DNA from: Paraburkholderia sp. BCC1885 | GTDB lineage: Bacteria > Pseudomonadota > Gammaproteobacteria > Burkholderiales > Burkholderiaceae | Assembly: GCF_900996235.1 (NCBI RefSeq) | Contig: NZ_CAAJGM010000206.1 | Coordinates: forward strand, 18,273-82,272 | Length of the DNA stretch: 64,000 nt | Reading direction: 5' to 3' | Shown here: piece after piece, positions 53,297-62,733 of the stretch | How the letters are laid out: each line of letters begins with the position of its first letter | How positions within the stretch are numbered: position 1 is the first letter of the stretch | The notes under the pieces: generated by a model | Told to the model about the DNA's origin: nothing | Databases searched by the model: none | What the model saw: the letters and a program-made list of their open reading frames with translations, nothing else | Position numbers and translations under genes: made by a program

Positions 53297-54313
53297 ATGA
53301 AGCGAATTCTTATCGTCAAGGTGACGTCACTAGGCGATATTGTGCAGGCACTGCCGGTCATTGCCGACATCAAACGGGCATTTCCGGGCGTCCAGGTGGA
53401 CTGGGCCGCCGACGAGGCGTTTGCCGAAGTGGTCCACTGGAGCCAAAGCGTGGACCGCGTGCTGTGCGCGCCGCTGCGCCGCTTCAAGAAAGCGCGCCGC
53501 TGGGCCGATTTCAAGGCGATTGCGGCTTCTATCGGCGAATTGCGCGCGTTTCGCTACGATTACATCATCGATATTCAGGGCGTCTACAAGAGCGCGATCA
53601 TCGCCTTTCTGGCGCGCGGGCGGCGCCGCATCGGCTATCGCAACAAGGATCTGGGCGAACTCGGCGCGGCGTTTGCCTACACCGGCCGCTTCGGTCCGCG
53701 TCCGCGCGGCAACGCCTGGCAGGGCATGCGCATCAGTACGGGCGAGGCGCTGGGATACCAGCCGCAGGGACCGTCCATCTACGACATGAAATTGCCGGCG
53801 CCGGCCAGCGCGCCTTTCGGGACCGATCAGGCGGCGGATCAGAAGCCGGTTGCGGCGCTGTTCCATGCCACGTCGAAAGACGACAAGAAATGGCCGGTCG
53901 CGCATTGGGCGGAAGTCGCCAATGAACTCGTGAGGCGCGGTTACCGCATCGTCCTGCCGTGGGGCTCGTCGGGCGAGCGTGAAGAGGCGTTAGCCATCGC
54001 GGCGCGGGTGCCGGGCGCCACCGTGCTGCCGCAGATGAGCGTGACCGAGATCGCGCAGATGATCGACGCGTGTTCGCTTGTCATCGGCACGGATACCGGC
54101 TTCGTACATGTCGCGCATGCACTGCAAAAGCGCACGGTGATGATTTTTGTCGCCACCTCGCCCTCGCATTTCGGCGTCGAGGCGCCGCATCGCTCCATCT
54201 CTATTGGCGACGGTCATTCAGTGCCGTCGGTGAGCGAGGCCCTGCAGGCCATCGACTATGTCCACAGCGAGCCGCAGGCCGCTGCCGCGCCGCATTCGGC
54301 CACTCTCATCTGA
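53297..54313 (+). CDS. waaC: Lipopolysaccharide heptosyltransferase I
   Basis: This 338-residue GT9 glycosyltransferase adds the first heptose to Kdo in LPS inner core. It has LIVKVTSLGDIVQALPVIADIKRAFP at the N-terminus and the nucleotide-sugar motif DACSLVIGTDTGFVHVAHAL near the C-terminus. ATG 53297 (MKRILIVK) was preferred to a GTG 15 bases upstream. The ribosome-binding site is weak. Confidence 0.92.
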   Translation: MKRILIVKVTSLGDIVQALPVIADIKRAFPGVQVDWAADEAFAEVVHWSQSVDRVLCAPLRRFKKARRWADFKAIAASIGELRAFRYDYIIDIQGVYKSAIIAFLARGRRRIGYRNKDLGELGAAFAYTGRFGPRPRGNAWQGMRISTGEALGYQPQGPSIYDMKLPAPASAPFGTDQAADQKPVAALFHATSKDDKKWPVAHWAEVANELVRRGYRIVLPWGSSGEREEALAIAARVPGATVLPQMSVTEIAQMIDACSLVIGTDTGFVHVAHALQKRTVMIFVATSPSHFGVEAPHRSISIGDGHSVPSVSEALQAIDYVHSEPQAAAAPHSATLI

Positions 54314-55013
54314 TCTGTTTTTTTGCAGAGCTGCCAATCGGGGTGTCTGATTGACCTCGGCGAGCGGGGCGGCTTAAGTCTCATTAAAAGAAAAAAGGCG
54401 TGACGCACAGTCCGCCCAAATAAATGAGCGTTGCACGACACGCCTCTAAAAGCGCCCCCGTCGGGGAACGGCGGGCGCAGAGGATCCTGCAATGAACACA
54501 ACGGAACTACCTCCATAGAGACTGCGTGCGGCACGTTGAGTTCAATCGCGGCTGCGCTGTCCTGGTGAGCCCGACTCGATGATTCATTTACTTGTCAGAA
54601 CGGCGCTCCGGTCAGACGCGTTAATGCGCATTACATAGCTGTTAAAAGTGTCGCTTTTGATTGGTTACCTACGCGCGGCTTTCGGAACGCATCTGCTCGA
54701 TGATTGAGCACGGTTGCGAGGATCGCTGGCCGTACTTTAGGCTATCTTCATCTGTCGGCTTATGCCGAACGGCTGCCAGCATGCCTCAGCGGGTGGGGCT
54801 TGCCGGGCGGCATGGCGTCGTGTTGTCGCGGGGAAGTCATGCGAGTCCGCGACGGCGTTTCCTGTTCAGTCTCCGTCGGTCTGACGCGTACAAAACCTGT
54901 AACGCCGTGCTCATCATCGCTTACAAAATGCAACGTCCTCACAGGGTCGCTTCGTGTCCAATCAACACCATTCGAGGCGCACTCGAATGACACCAAAACG
55001 ACTGGAGAATGAC
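54314..55013. other. 700-bp intergenic region after waaC
   Basis: Only short frames without codon bias occur. A GC-rich hairpin GCGCCC...GGGCGC (about 54450-54476) might end the waaC transcript. An A/T-rich stretch around 54590-54670 could contain a promoter. No known RNA was recognised. Unusually long for this window, so an unannotated RNA is possible. Confidence 0.35.
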
Positions 55014-55136
55014 GTGAAACGTTTGACGCTAACTTTGATTGCAGGTGTGGTGCTGGCCGCGTCGCTGGGTGGATGCGTGATCGCACCGGCGCCGGGTTAC
55101 TACGGCGGCGGCTATCATCATGGGTACTACTATTGA
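55014..55136 (+). CDS. Very small Gly/Tyr-rich lipoprotein
   Basis: This 40-residue protein starts GTG 55014, with GGAG 7 bp upstream. The N-terminal signal ends LAASLGGCV, a lipobox, and the mature part is IAPAPGYYGGGYHHGYYY. The lipidated peptide would be about 20 residues. It resembles the second small lipoprotein at 63177-63341, suggesting a family. The role is unknown; it is too short for most gene callers. Confidence 0.7.
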   Translation: MKRLTLTLIAGVVLAASLGGCVIAPAPGYYGGGYHHGYYY

Positions 55137-55328
55137 TCGGCGGGGGGAGTCGTGGCAGGCGGGTTTGCAACCGCTCAGCGGGCAAGCATTGCAGAAAGTG
55201 GCAGGAGACAGCGTGTCGCCCGGTCCGCATCGCCTCATCCGGCCCACTCATTCGTGGCCGCGCGCCGCTTGCCTTGCCAACTGAAATGGTGGGCGTGGCG
55301 GTGACTTTGAGTGCGAGCGAAGTGGGAT

Positions 55329-55508
55329 CTAGCTCAGCATCAATTCGAACGCCACCACCGTAATAATGGCCGCGGCATTCGCGGCGAGCGCTTCCAGCAC
55401 GATAGCTTTCCAGCTGGAAGGGCGGAAACGGATGGCCATCAGCAACGAGCACAGCAGCGCCAGCGCGATGATCACCACAATGTCTGAGTTCTGGAGATGT
55501 AGCCTCAC
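55329..55508 (-). CDS. Small membrane protein
   Basis: This 59-residue protein starts GTG 55508 with AGGAGG 5 bp upstream. Two hydrophobic helices (DIVVIIALALLCSLLMAI; AAIITVVAFELML) are joined by a basic loop (RFRPSSWK). No family was recognised. The strong ribosome-binding site makes it credible. Confidence 0.6.
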   Translation of the reverse strand: MRLHLQNSDIVVIIALALLCSLLMAIRFRPSSWKAIVLEALAANAAAIITVVAFELMLS

Positions 55509-55646
55509 GGTTGCCTCCTGGCTCAACGGGTATATGACCCGAGTATAGGCAAGCCAAAAAGCCGTGCAAGCGGGAAACAAATCAGACGATGAAGGCGCGA
55601 AAGACTGCCCGCGCATCCGCGGCGGGCAGCCGTGGCGAGGTCGCGC

Positions 55647-56954
55647 TTACATCAACGGGGTGTCGCGCGTCTCGCGCATGCACAGTACCCCGAACAAACT
55701 GACGGCCGCTGCGATCGACACGTATGCGCCGACCCATGTCAGGCCGCCGTGCGCGGCCAGCACCTGGGCAATGTACGGCGCCACCGATGCGCCGAGAATC
55801 CCGCCCAGGTTATACGACACGCCCGCGCCCGTATAGCGCACGTTGGTGGGAAACAGTTCCGGGAGCAGGGCGCCCATCGGGGCGAAGGTCACGCCCATCA
55901 GAAACAGCTCGATCACGAGGAACAGCAGCACGAGCGGCATGGAACCGCTGCCGAGCAACGGCGCCATCGTGAAGCCCGACAGGATCGCCGCGACGATGCC
56001 GACGATCAGCACCGGTTTGCGTCCATAGCGGTCGCTTGCCCACGCCGACAAAGGCGTGGCGAGCGCCATGAACAGCACCGCCACGCACAGCAAGCCGAGG
56101 AAGCTCTGCCGCGGAATGTGCAGCACCGACACGCCGTATGACAGCGAGAAAGTGGTCGCGTTATAGAACAGCGTGTAGCACACCACCATGGCGAGGGCGC
56201 CGAGTAGCGTCGGCCACCAGTATTGCGAGCAGAGCGTCGCGATCGGCACGCGCACGCGTTCCTGGCGTTCGACGGCGGCCCGGAAAGCGGGTGTCTCGGC
56301 GATCTTCAGACGTACATACAGGCCAAGCGCCACCAGCACCGCGCTGACGATGAACGGCACGCGCCAGCCCCAGCTACGGAACTGTTCGTCGGAGAGCGAA
56401 AGCGCCAGGCCGAAGAACAGCCCGTTGGAGGCGAGAAAACCGATCGACGGCCCGAGTTGCGGAAACATGCCGAACCAGCCGCGCTTGCCGGCCGGGGCGT
56501 TTTCGGTGGCGAGCAGCGCTGCGCCGCCCCATTCGCCGCCGAGGCCGATCCCCTGGCCGAAGCGCAGCACGCACAGCAGGACCGGCGCCAGACTGCCGAT
56601 CGAGTTATAGCCGGGGACGAAGCCGATCAACGTAGTCGACAACCCCATCACCAGCAGCGAGGCGACGAGGGTCGACTTGCGGCCGATGCGGTCGCCGAAG
56701 TGGCCGAACAGGAACGAGCCGATCGGCCGCGCGACGAACGCGATGCCGAAGGTGACGAACGCGGACAGCGCCTGCGCAGTCGCCGAGCCATGCGGGAAGA
56801 ACACCGGGCCGATGACGAGCGCGGCGGCCGTCGCGTAGACGTAGAAATCGTAGAACTCGATCGCGGTGCCGATGAAGCTCGCGAAGATGATCCGCGAACT
56901 GCTGTTCTGGCCGGCCGCGTCGGGCTGGGTCGCGGAAATCGGCGAAGTGGACAT
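55647..56954 (-). CDS. MHS-family MFS transporter
   Basis: This 435-residue metabolite:H+ symporter is of the ProP/KgtP type. It has IGTAIEFYDFYVYATAAALVIGPVFFP in TM1, FGHFGDRIGRKSTLV (motif A) and GFVPGYNSIGSLAPVLLCVLRFGQGIGLGGEWGGA in TM4-5. Likely substrates are organic acids or zwitterionic osmolytes. GGAGA 7 bp before ATG 56954. It stands alone. Confidence 0.87.
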   Translation of the reverse strand: MSTSPISATQPDAAGQNSSSRIIFASFIGTAIEFYDFYVYATAAALVIGPVFFPHGSATAQALSAFVTFGIAFVARPIGSFLFGHFGDRIGRKSTLVASLLVMGLSTTLIGFVPGYNSIGSLAPVLLCVLRFGQGIGLGGEWGGAALLATENAPAGKRGWFGMFPQLGPSIGFLASNGLFFGLALSLSDEQFRSWGWRVPFIVSAVLVALGLYVRLKIAETPAFRAAVERQERVRVPIATLCSQYWWPTLLGALAMVVCYTLFYNATTFSLSYGVSVLHIPRQSFLGLLCVAVLFMALATPLSAWASDRYGRKPVLIVGIVAAILSGFTMAPLLGSGSMPLVLLFLVIELFLMGVTFAPMGALLPELFPTNVRYTGAGVSYNLGGILGASVAPYIAQVLAAHGGLTWVGAYVSIAAAVSLFGVLCMRETRDTPLM

Positions 56955-57319
56955 TCAAGGTCTCCAGTTGCATGACGCCGCGTGATACGGCCGCGGCGGG
57001 CGGCGCGCTTGCGGTGTCGTCTTTTGTTTGGCTGCGAGTGCACCGCGGCGTTCGACGGCGGCGATAACGGCCGGACAGCGTGATGCAAAGCGCGCGGGTG
57101 GCGCGGCGAGGGGCGGACTGTGGCGGCCCGGCGGGTGAGCGGGCGGCGGCAGCCCTGCCGGGGCGTCCGGCTTGGGGTGGGAAAATTATAACTTGTGCGG
57201 GCCGGGCTGCTGCCAGCGGGACGAGTGCTCGAAGCAGGGCGTTTAACGGCGGCACCGTGTGCGACCGCATGGCGTTGCCGCTGGCATCACGGCCGATGGT
57301 CGATCAGTGAATCAAAGAG
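56955..57319. other. 365-bp gap upstream of the MHS carrier
   Basis: Very G+C-rich with one A/T island; TATAAT on the minus strand (57190-57185) is a plausible -10 for the MHS gene, though the -35 is poor. No gene credible. Confidence 0.35.
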
Positions 57320-57820
57320 TCAATCAATTGTCTGCGCTTGCGGCGAAGCAAACTCGCGGAGCTGGAACTTGCCGTTATCGTTGAACAGCCAATCTTCGAA
57401 CAGTTCCACCTGGCCGCGCGTGTTGAGCAGCCGGGCGGGCGGTTGCGGCAGCGGCGACGCGCGGCGTAGTGTCGCAAGCGCGGTGCTTTCGGCTTCGTCA
57501 TCGCCATTGGTGCGATACACGGCGGATTGCAGCACCTGGCCGTCGCGGTCGACGGTGAACGAGACCACCACGAGCGAACGCAGCATCGGCTGCAGCGTGC
57601 CTTGCAGCACGTAGGACGGGTTGCGCTCGAGAATGCGCCGTGCGACCGCGATGCGGTATTGATCGAGCGTGAGGCTATTGACCGCAGCCGGGGGCGTGGT
57701 GAGTGGCGGCCGACCCGGCGGCGTGAACGTGCAACCGCTTGCAACCAGCAGGATCGCGAGTGTCAGGAGCGCGCGGCGTGCTGATGTCGTGCAACGAAGG
57801 GGGCGAGCGCGGGTGAGCAT
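57320..57820 (-). CDS. TonB C-terminal-like lipoprotein
   Basis: This 166-residue protein has a signal peptide with lipobox (LLVASGCTF). A TonB-like C-terminal domain pattern follows (SYVLQGTLQPMLRSLVVVSFTVDRDGQVLQSAVYRTNG...ATLRRASPLPQPP). It lacks the proline-rich linker and the membrane anchor of true TonB, so it may act differently at the envelope. No exbB/exbD genes are nearby. Function unknown. Confidence 0.65.
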   Translation of the reverse strand: MLTRARPLRCTTSARRALLTLAILLVASGCTFTPPGRPPLTTPPAAVNSLTLDQYRIAVARRILERNPSYVLQGTLQPMLRSLVVVSFTVDRDGQVLQSAVYRTNGDDEAESTALATLRRASPLPQPPARLLNTRGQVELFEDWLFNDNGKFQLREFASPQAQTID

Positions 57821-58247
57821 GGCGGGAGACGCTCGAGAGCAGGACGTATGTTCATGGTAGTCAAAACCCGCCAGCTTGCAATGCGCATTGGCCCTGAATA
57901 ATGGCGGTATGCAGCGAAGCCGTGCTTTCGTCGAACCTTACGGTCGCTTTCTTTGATATCGCGACCGCGACGCATTCAATACGTCAAAAATTGTGTCCGC
58001 GTAATCGTACGAAACAACTCCGTATCCACGTTGCAGCGCTGGCGCATTAGCATATGGATATGGCGCTTGCGTGTACCATATGGCGCGGAACAGATCCTGC
58101 TTTCCCTTTAATAACAAACACCTTGCAGTGTAATGTGCTGAAAAATAAGCGGGTTCTCAGGTAATTGTATTGCGGCGCAGACTGACATAGCGTTCAGTAC
58201 TACTGTGGGACACCATGTCGGTGCCGTTTTCTGTCGTGGAGAATGTT
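57821..58247. other. 427-bp gap
   Basis: A/T-rich compared with its surroundings. ATATGGCGC occurs twice (58057-58065, 58078-58086). No gene, known RNA or clear promoter is seen. Confidence 0.35.
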
Positions 58248-58613
58248 GTGAAAAGGTTGAAAATTTTGCTCGGAGTGTCAGCCGCCTTGCTAGTCTGCAC
58301 GAGCGGCGTCGCACATGCTTCACACGTCGGGGTGTACATCGGCGGTGGCGGCTATTACGACCCCTGGGGACCTGCGTATTATCCGTATCCGCCGGCGGTC
58401 GCCGTACCGGTGCCGGTTCCCGCGCAGCCGCAGGAATACGTGGAGCAAGGCCAGTCCGGTCCCGCGCCGGCGCAAGGCCCCGCGGCTTCTGGGCAGCAGG
58501 GTGGCACGTGGTACTACTGCGACGACTCCCGCACCTACTACCCGTATGTGAAGTCGTGCTCGTCGGGCTGGCGCCCGGTGCCGGCGCAGCAGTCGCAAGG
58601 CCCTGAAAATTAA
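58248..58613 (+). CDS. Small exported Pro/Tyr-rich protein
   Basis: This 121-residue protein has GTG 58248 with GGAG 6 bp upstream. Signal peptide (LKILLGVSAALLVCTSGVAHA) is followed by HVGVYIGGGGYYDPWGPAYY, a Pro/Val/Ala-rich region, and a C-terminal core with two cysteines (WYYCDDSRTYYPYVKSCSSGW). This cysteine-bearing tail is shared by small envelope proteins of Burkholderiales. Function unknown. 26 bp before the glycine-zipper lipoprotein gene, so probably cotranscribed. Confidence 0.75.
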   Translation: MKRLKILLGVSAALLVCTSGVAHASHVGVYIGGGGYYDPWGPAYYPYPPAVAVPVPVPAQPQEYVEQGQSGPAPAQGPAASGQQGGTWYYCDDSRTYYPYVKSCSSGWRPVPAQQSQGPEN

Positions 58614-58639
58614 ATACGGTTTACCGCAAAGAGAAGGAC

Positions 58640-59161
58640 ATGAAATATTCCAGATTAGCTTTGATTGCCTCGCTGAGTTTGCTCGGCGCGTGTTCGGTTA
58701 TGCCGCCTGGCCCTAGCGTCATGGCGTTGCCCGGCACCGGTAAGACTTTCGACCAGTTCCGCGCGGACGACAATTCCTGCCGGCAATTCGCGTTTCAGCA
58801 GGTGGGTGGTGCGACGACCAACCAGGCGGCCACCAACAGCGCGGTGGGTAGCGCAGTCGTGGGCACGGCAATTGGCGCCGCGGCCGGCGCGGCCTTCAAC
58901 GGCGGCTCGGGTGCCGCAGTCGGCGCGGGTGCGGGTCTGCTGGCGGGTACCCTGTTCGGCGCCAATGCGTCGCAAGGTTCGGCTTACGACGTCCAGCGTC
59001 GCTACGACTATGCGTACCTGCAATGCATGTACGCGAACGGCGACCGGATTCCGGTGCAGGGCCGCATGCGCACGATCCAGCCGTCTGATGGCGGTGGCTA
59101 CGTGACAGCACCGCCGCCTCCGCCGGGCTCGCCGCCGCCCCCGCCGCCCGGCGCGTATTGA
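58640..59161 (+). CDS. Glycine-zipper lipoprotein
   Basis: This 173-residue protein has a lipobox (SLLGACSV), a glycine-zipper membrane segment (GSAVVGTAIGAAAGAAFNGG, then GAGLLAGTLFGA), YAYLQCMYANGDRIP and a poly-proline tail (PPPPPPGAY). Family members are envelope-integrity lipoproteins of SlyB/YMGG type. It follows the Tyr-rich exported protein and probably shares its transcript. Confidence 0.8.
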   Translation: MKYSRLALIASLSLLGACSVMPPGPSVMALPGTGKTFDQFRADDNSCRQFAFQQVGGATTNQAATNSAVGSAVVGTAIGAAAGAAFNGGSGAAVGAGAGLLAGTLFGANASQGSAYDVQRRYDYAYLQCMYANGDRIPVQGRMRTIQPSDGGGYVTAPPPPPGSPPPPPPGAY

Positions 59162-59194
59162 GCGGAGTGAAGCTGTCGCAGGTTGTTGTATCCG

Positions 59195-59231
59195 AACGCG
59201 GCTGCCGTTGTTAAGGCAGCCGCGTTGTTTT
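59195..59231 (+). terminator. Terminator after the glycine-zipper gene
   Basis: A perfect 12-bp stem (AACGCGGCTGCC) with an 8-base loop is followed by GTTTTTG. It lies between convergent genes. Confidence 0.85.
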
Positions 59232-59334
59232 TGGGACGGCGGCTGGGGCTGCTGGGACGGCGATTGGGGCCACGATTCGAAGATGCATTCGAAGGTGTCG
59301 AGGCCTCGGATGACAGGCCATGGTTGAGGTCACA

Positions 59335-62300
59335 TCAGGCCACCGCTCTCCGCTGACCCCGCGCGCGAACCCACGACTGCAAACGGTCGACGTACAGATA
59401 CACAACCGGCGTCGTATAAAGCGTGAGCAACTGGCTGACGAGCAGCCCGCCGACAATCGAAATTCCGAGCGGCCGCCGCAAATCCGCGCCCTCGCCGTGA
59501 CCGAAAGCGAGCGGCAGTGCGCCGAGCAGCGCGGCGCAGGTGGTCATCATGATCGGCCGGAAGCGCATCAGGCTGGCGCGATGGATTGCGTCGCGCGGCG
59601 CCATGCCTTCGCGTTCGGCGTCGATCGCGAAGTCCACCATCATGATCGCGTTCTTCTTGACGATGCCGATCAGCAGAATCACGCCGATCAATGACATGAC
59701 CGTGAATTCGACATGGAACGCCATCAGCGCGAGCAGCGCGCCGACGCCCGCCGATGGCAGCGTGGAGAGAATCGTCAGCGGATGGGCGTAGCTTTCGTAA
59801 AGGATGCCGAGCACGATATAAACGGCAGCCAAGGCCGCCAGAATCAGCAGCGGTTCGTCCGATAGCGATTGCTGGAAGGTGCGCGCCGTGCCCTGAAAGC
59901 CGCCGTGAATCGAGCCGGGCATGCGAATCTCGGCCATCGTCCGGTCGATGGCGGCGACCGCGGTGGAGAGCGGCTCGTTGGGCGGCAGATTAAAGGAGAT
60001 CGTGGTGGCGACGAAGTTGCCCTGGTGATTGACGCCGAGCGGCGTATGGCCCGGATTCCAGCGGGCGAACGTGCTGAACGGAATCATGGTCTCCAGCGCG
60101 GTGCTGACCGACGTGCCCGCTGAGGCGCTCGAATGTCCGCTGGCGGCGAGCGAGTTGATGGCGAGATTGCGTGCCGAGTCGGCGGCGATCTGGGCCGCCG
60201 TCGTGGCAGTCGTGGTAGCCGCGGTCGCGGCGCTGGGTGTGCCGGCGCTGCCCGAGCCCCCGGCGCTGGGGGCGACAGTCGGACTGGTGCCCAAGGCAGC
60301 CGTCGCCGGATTCGACGCGCCGCCGCCCGCGTTGCCGGAAGCCGTTGCACTCGTGGACGCCGCCACCGTGCCCGCCACGGCATTGGTCGATTGCGTGCCG
60401 CTCGGCGAGCCGCCCGAGGTGCTGACATACAGCTCGTCGAGTGTCTCCGGATGTTGCCAGTAGCGCGGCGCCACTTCCATCACCACGTAATATTGGTTCA
60501 AGGGGTTGTAGATGGTCGAGACGAGCCGCTGGCCGTACGCGTCGTAGAGCGTGTTGTCGATCTGTGCCGGGGTGATGCCAAGCCGCGCGGCGGTGCCGCG
60601 ATCGATATCTACATCGGCTTCGAGGCCGCCCTGTTGCTGGTCCGAGTTGACGTCCTCGAGTTCAGGCACGTTCTGCAGCGCCTGCGTGAGGCGCGGCGCC
60701 CAGGCGTATAGGTCGGTGGTGGAATCGGCAAGCAGGGTGAACTGATATTGCGCGTTGCTCTGCCGGCCGCCCACCCGGATGTCCTGCACCGATTGCAGAT
60801 ACAGCCGGCCGCCCGGCACGGCGTTGAGCTTCGGCCGCAGCCGCGCGATCACTTCGTCCGCGGTCTCGGCGCGTTGTGCCAGCGGTTTGAGCGCCACGTA
60901 GACGGAACCGGTATTGGTCTGTTTGCCGCCGGTGAAGCCGACCACGTTTTCGACGGCAGGATCGTCGCCGATGATTTTCATGACCTGGCGCAGCTTCGGT
61001 CCCATTGCCTGGAACGATGTACTTTGGTCGGCCTGGATGCCGCCTGTCAGACGTCCGGTGTCCTCTTGCGGGAAAAATCCCTTGGGGATCGTCACGTACA
61101 GGAACACATTGAGAGCCATGGTAGCGACCAGCGTCATCAGCAGGAGAAACGGGTGACGTAGCGACCACTCGAGCGAGCGCGCGTAGCCGTCGTTCAGACG
61201 TTGCAGCGGCGCGGCCAGCCAGCGTCCGATGCGGCTGCTCTGCTTCGGCGCGGCGGTGCGCAAGAGCCGCGAGCACATCACTGGCGTGGTGGTGAGCGAG
61301 ACCACCAGCGACACCGCGATGGCAAGCGACAACGTCACCGCGAATTCGCGGAACAGGCGCCCGATGATGCCGCTCATCAACAGGATCGGAATGAACACCG
61401 CGACGAGCGAGATCGAAATCGACAGCACCGTGAAGCCCACCTCGCGCGCGCCAACTAACGCAGCCTGCATGCGCGGCATGCCGGCTTCCATGTGACGGGC
61501 GATGTTCTCCAGCACGACGATGGCGTCGTCGACGACAAAACCCGTGGCGATGGTCAGCGCCATCAGCGAGAGGTTGTCTATCGAATAGCCGAACAGATAC
61601 ATGAATGCAAAAGTGCCGACGATCGACACCGGCACGGCCGCGCTCGGAATCAGCGCCGCGCGGCCGCTGCCGAGGAACACGAATACCACGAGAATCACGA
61701 GGCCCACCGCGATGATCAGCGTCGCCTCCGTGTCGCGCAGCGAGGCGCGGATGGTCGTCGAGCGATCGGACGCTTCGATCACGTCGACGTCGGCGGGCAG
61801 CGCGGGCTTGAGCTGTTCGATCTGCTGGCGCACGCTGTCCACGGTGCTGATGATGTTGGCGCCCGGCTGGCGGTACAGCATCACCAGCACGGCCGGCTGG
61901 TTATTGCGCGCGAGGCCCAGGTTACGCAGATCCTCGACCGAATCGACGATTTCGCCGACATCCGAGAGCCTGACACCCGCGCCGTTGCGATACGCGATGA
62001 CCAGATCCTTATATTGGTCGGCGATGCGCGCCTGGTCGTTGGCGTAGAGCTGATAGCGTTGGCCGCCACTTTCGATGATGCCTTTGGGGCTGTTGGCGTT
62101 CGCCGAGGCGAGCGCGGCGCGGACGTCTTCGAGACCAATGCCGTAGTGATACAGCGCCGTGGGATTTAACTCCACACGCACCGCCGGATTAGCCGAGCCG
62201 TTGACGTCCACTTCGCCGATACCAGGCAATTGCGATAGCGATTGCGCGAGAATCGTCGAGGCCAGGTCGTAGAGTTTCGCGCGCGGCAGCGTGTGCGAGG

Positions 62301-62733
62301 TGAGCGCGAGAATCAGGATCGGCGCGTCCGCGGGATTGACCTTGTGGTAAGTCGGATTGCTGCGCAGGCTGGTCGGCAGATCGGCGCGGGCGGCATTGAT
62401 GGCCGCCTGCACGTCGCGCGCCGCGCCGTTGATGTCGCGATCGAGGCCGAACTGCAAGGTCACGCGCGCCGAACCCACCGTGCTTTGCGACGTCATCTCG
62501 GTGACGTCGGCAATCTGCCCGAGATGCCGTTCAAGCGGACTCGCGACGCTGTTGGCCACTGTGTCGGGACTCGCGCCCGGCAGGCTTGCCTGCACAGAGA
62601 TGGTCGGGAAGTCGACTTGCGGCAAGGGCGCCACCGGCAGCCTGATAAACGCGAAGACACCGGCGAGCGCCACGCCCAACGAAAGCAGCGTGGTCGCAAC
62701 GGGGCGTTCGATAAAGGGACGTGAGAGGTTCAT
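59335..62733 (-). CDS. RND efflux permease, MdtB/MdtC-like
   Basis: The 1132-residue trimeric drug exporter has RPFIERPVATTLLSLGVALAG at the N-terminus, the proton-relay GFVVDDAIVVLENIARH, and LIGIVKKNAIMMVDFAID in the C-terminal half. It is about 100 residues longer than the family norm. The excess is a low-complexity Ala/Ser/Thr/Gly insertion at about residues 772-878 in the second periplasmic (PC) subdomain. The upstream 607 bp contain no adaptor (MdtA) or second permease, so it must rely on partners elsewhere. Function otherwise as in multidrug RND pumps. Confidence 0.9.
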   Translation of the reverse strand: MNLSRPFIERPVATTLLSLGVALAGVFAFIRLPVAPLPQVDFPTISVQASLPGASPDTVANSVASPLERHLGQIADVTEMTSQSTVGSARVTLQFGLDRDINGAARDVQAAINAARADLPTSLRSNPTYHKVNPADAPILILALTSHTLPRAKLYDLASTILAQSLSQLPGIGEVDVNGSANPAVRVELNPTALYHYGIGLEDVRAALASANANSPKGIIESGGQRYQLYANDQARIADQYKDLVIAYRNGAGVRLSDVGEIVDSVEDLRNLGLARNNQPAVLVMLYRQPGANIISTVDSVRQQIEQLKPALPADVDVIEASDRSTTIRASLRDTEATLIIAVGLVILVVFVFLGSGRAALIPSAAVPVSIVGTFAFMYLFGYSIDNLSLMALTIATGFVVDDAIVVLENIARHMEAGMPRMQAALVGAREVGFTVLSISISLVAVFIPILLMSGIIGRLFREFAVTLSLAIAVSLVVSLTTTPVMCSRLLRTAAPKQSSRIGRWLAAPLQRLNDGYARSLEWSLRHPFLLLMTLVATMALNVFLYVTIPKGFFPQEDTGRLTGGIQADQSTSFQAMGPKLRQVMKIIGDDPAVENVVGFTGGKQTNTGSVYVALKPLAQRAETADEVIARLRPKLNAVPGGRLYLQSVQDIRVGGRQSNAQYQFTLLADSTTDLYAWAPRLTQALQNVPELEDVNSDQQQGGLEADVDIDRGTAARLGITPAQIDNTLYDAYGQRLVSTIYNPLNQYYVVMEVAPRYWQHPETLDELYVSTSGGSPSGTQSTNAVAGTVAASTSATASGNAGGGASNPATAALGTSPTVAPSAGGSGSAGTPSAATAATTTATTAAQIAADSARNLAINSLAASGHSSASAGTSVSTALETMIPFSTFARWNPGHTPLGVNHQGNFVATTISFNLPPNEPLSTAVAAIDRTMAEIRMPGSIHGGFQGTARTFQQSLSDEPLLILAALAAVYIVLGILYESYAHPLTILSTLPSAGVGALLALMAFHVEFTVMSLIGVILLIGIVKKNAIMMVDFAIDAEREGMAPRDAIHRASLMRFRPIMMTTCAALLGALPLAFGHGEGADLRRPLGISIVGGLLVSQLLTLYTTPVVYLYVDRLQSWVRARGQRRAVA

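Noticed and set aside
54256..54534. 92-codon minus-strand frame after waaC
   Set aside because: Poor codon bias, runs into the waaC gene antisense, no motif.
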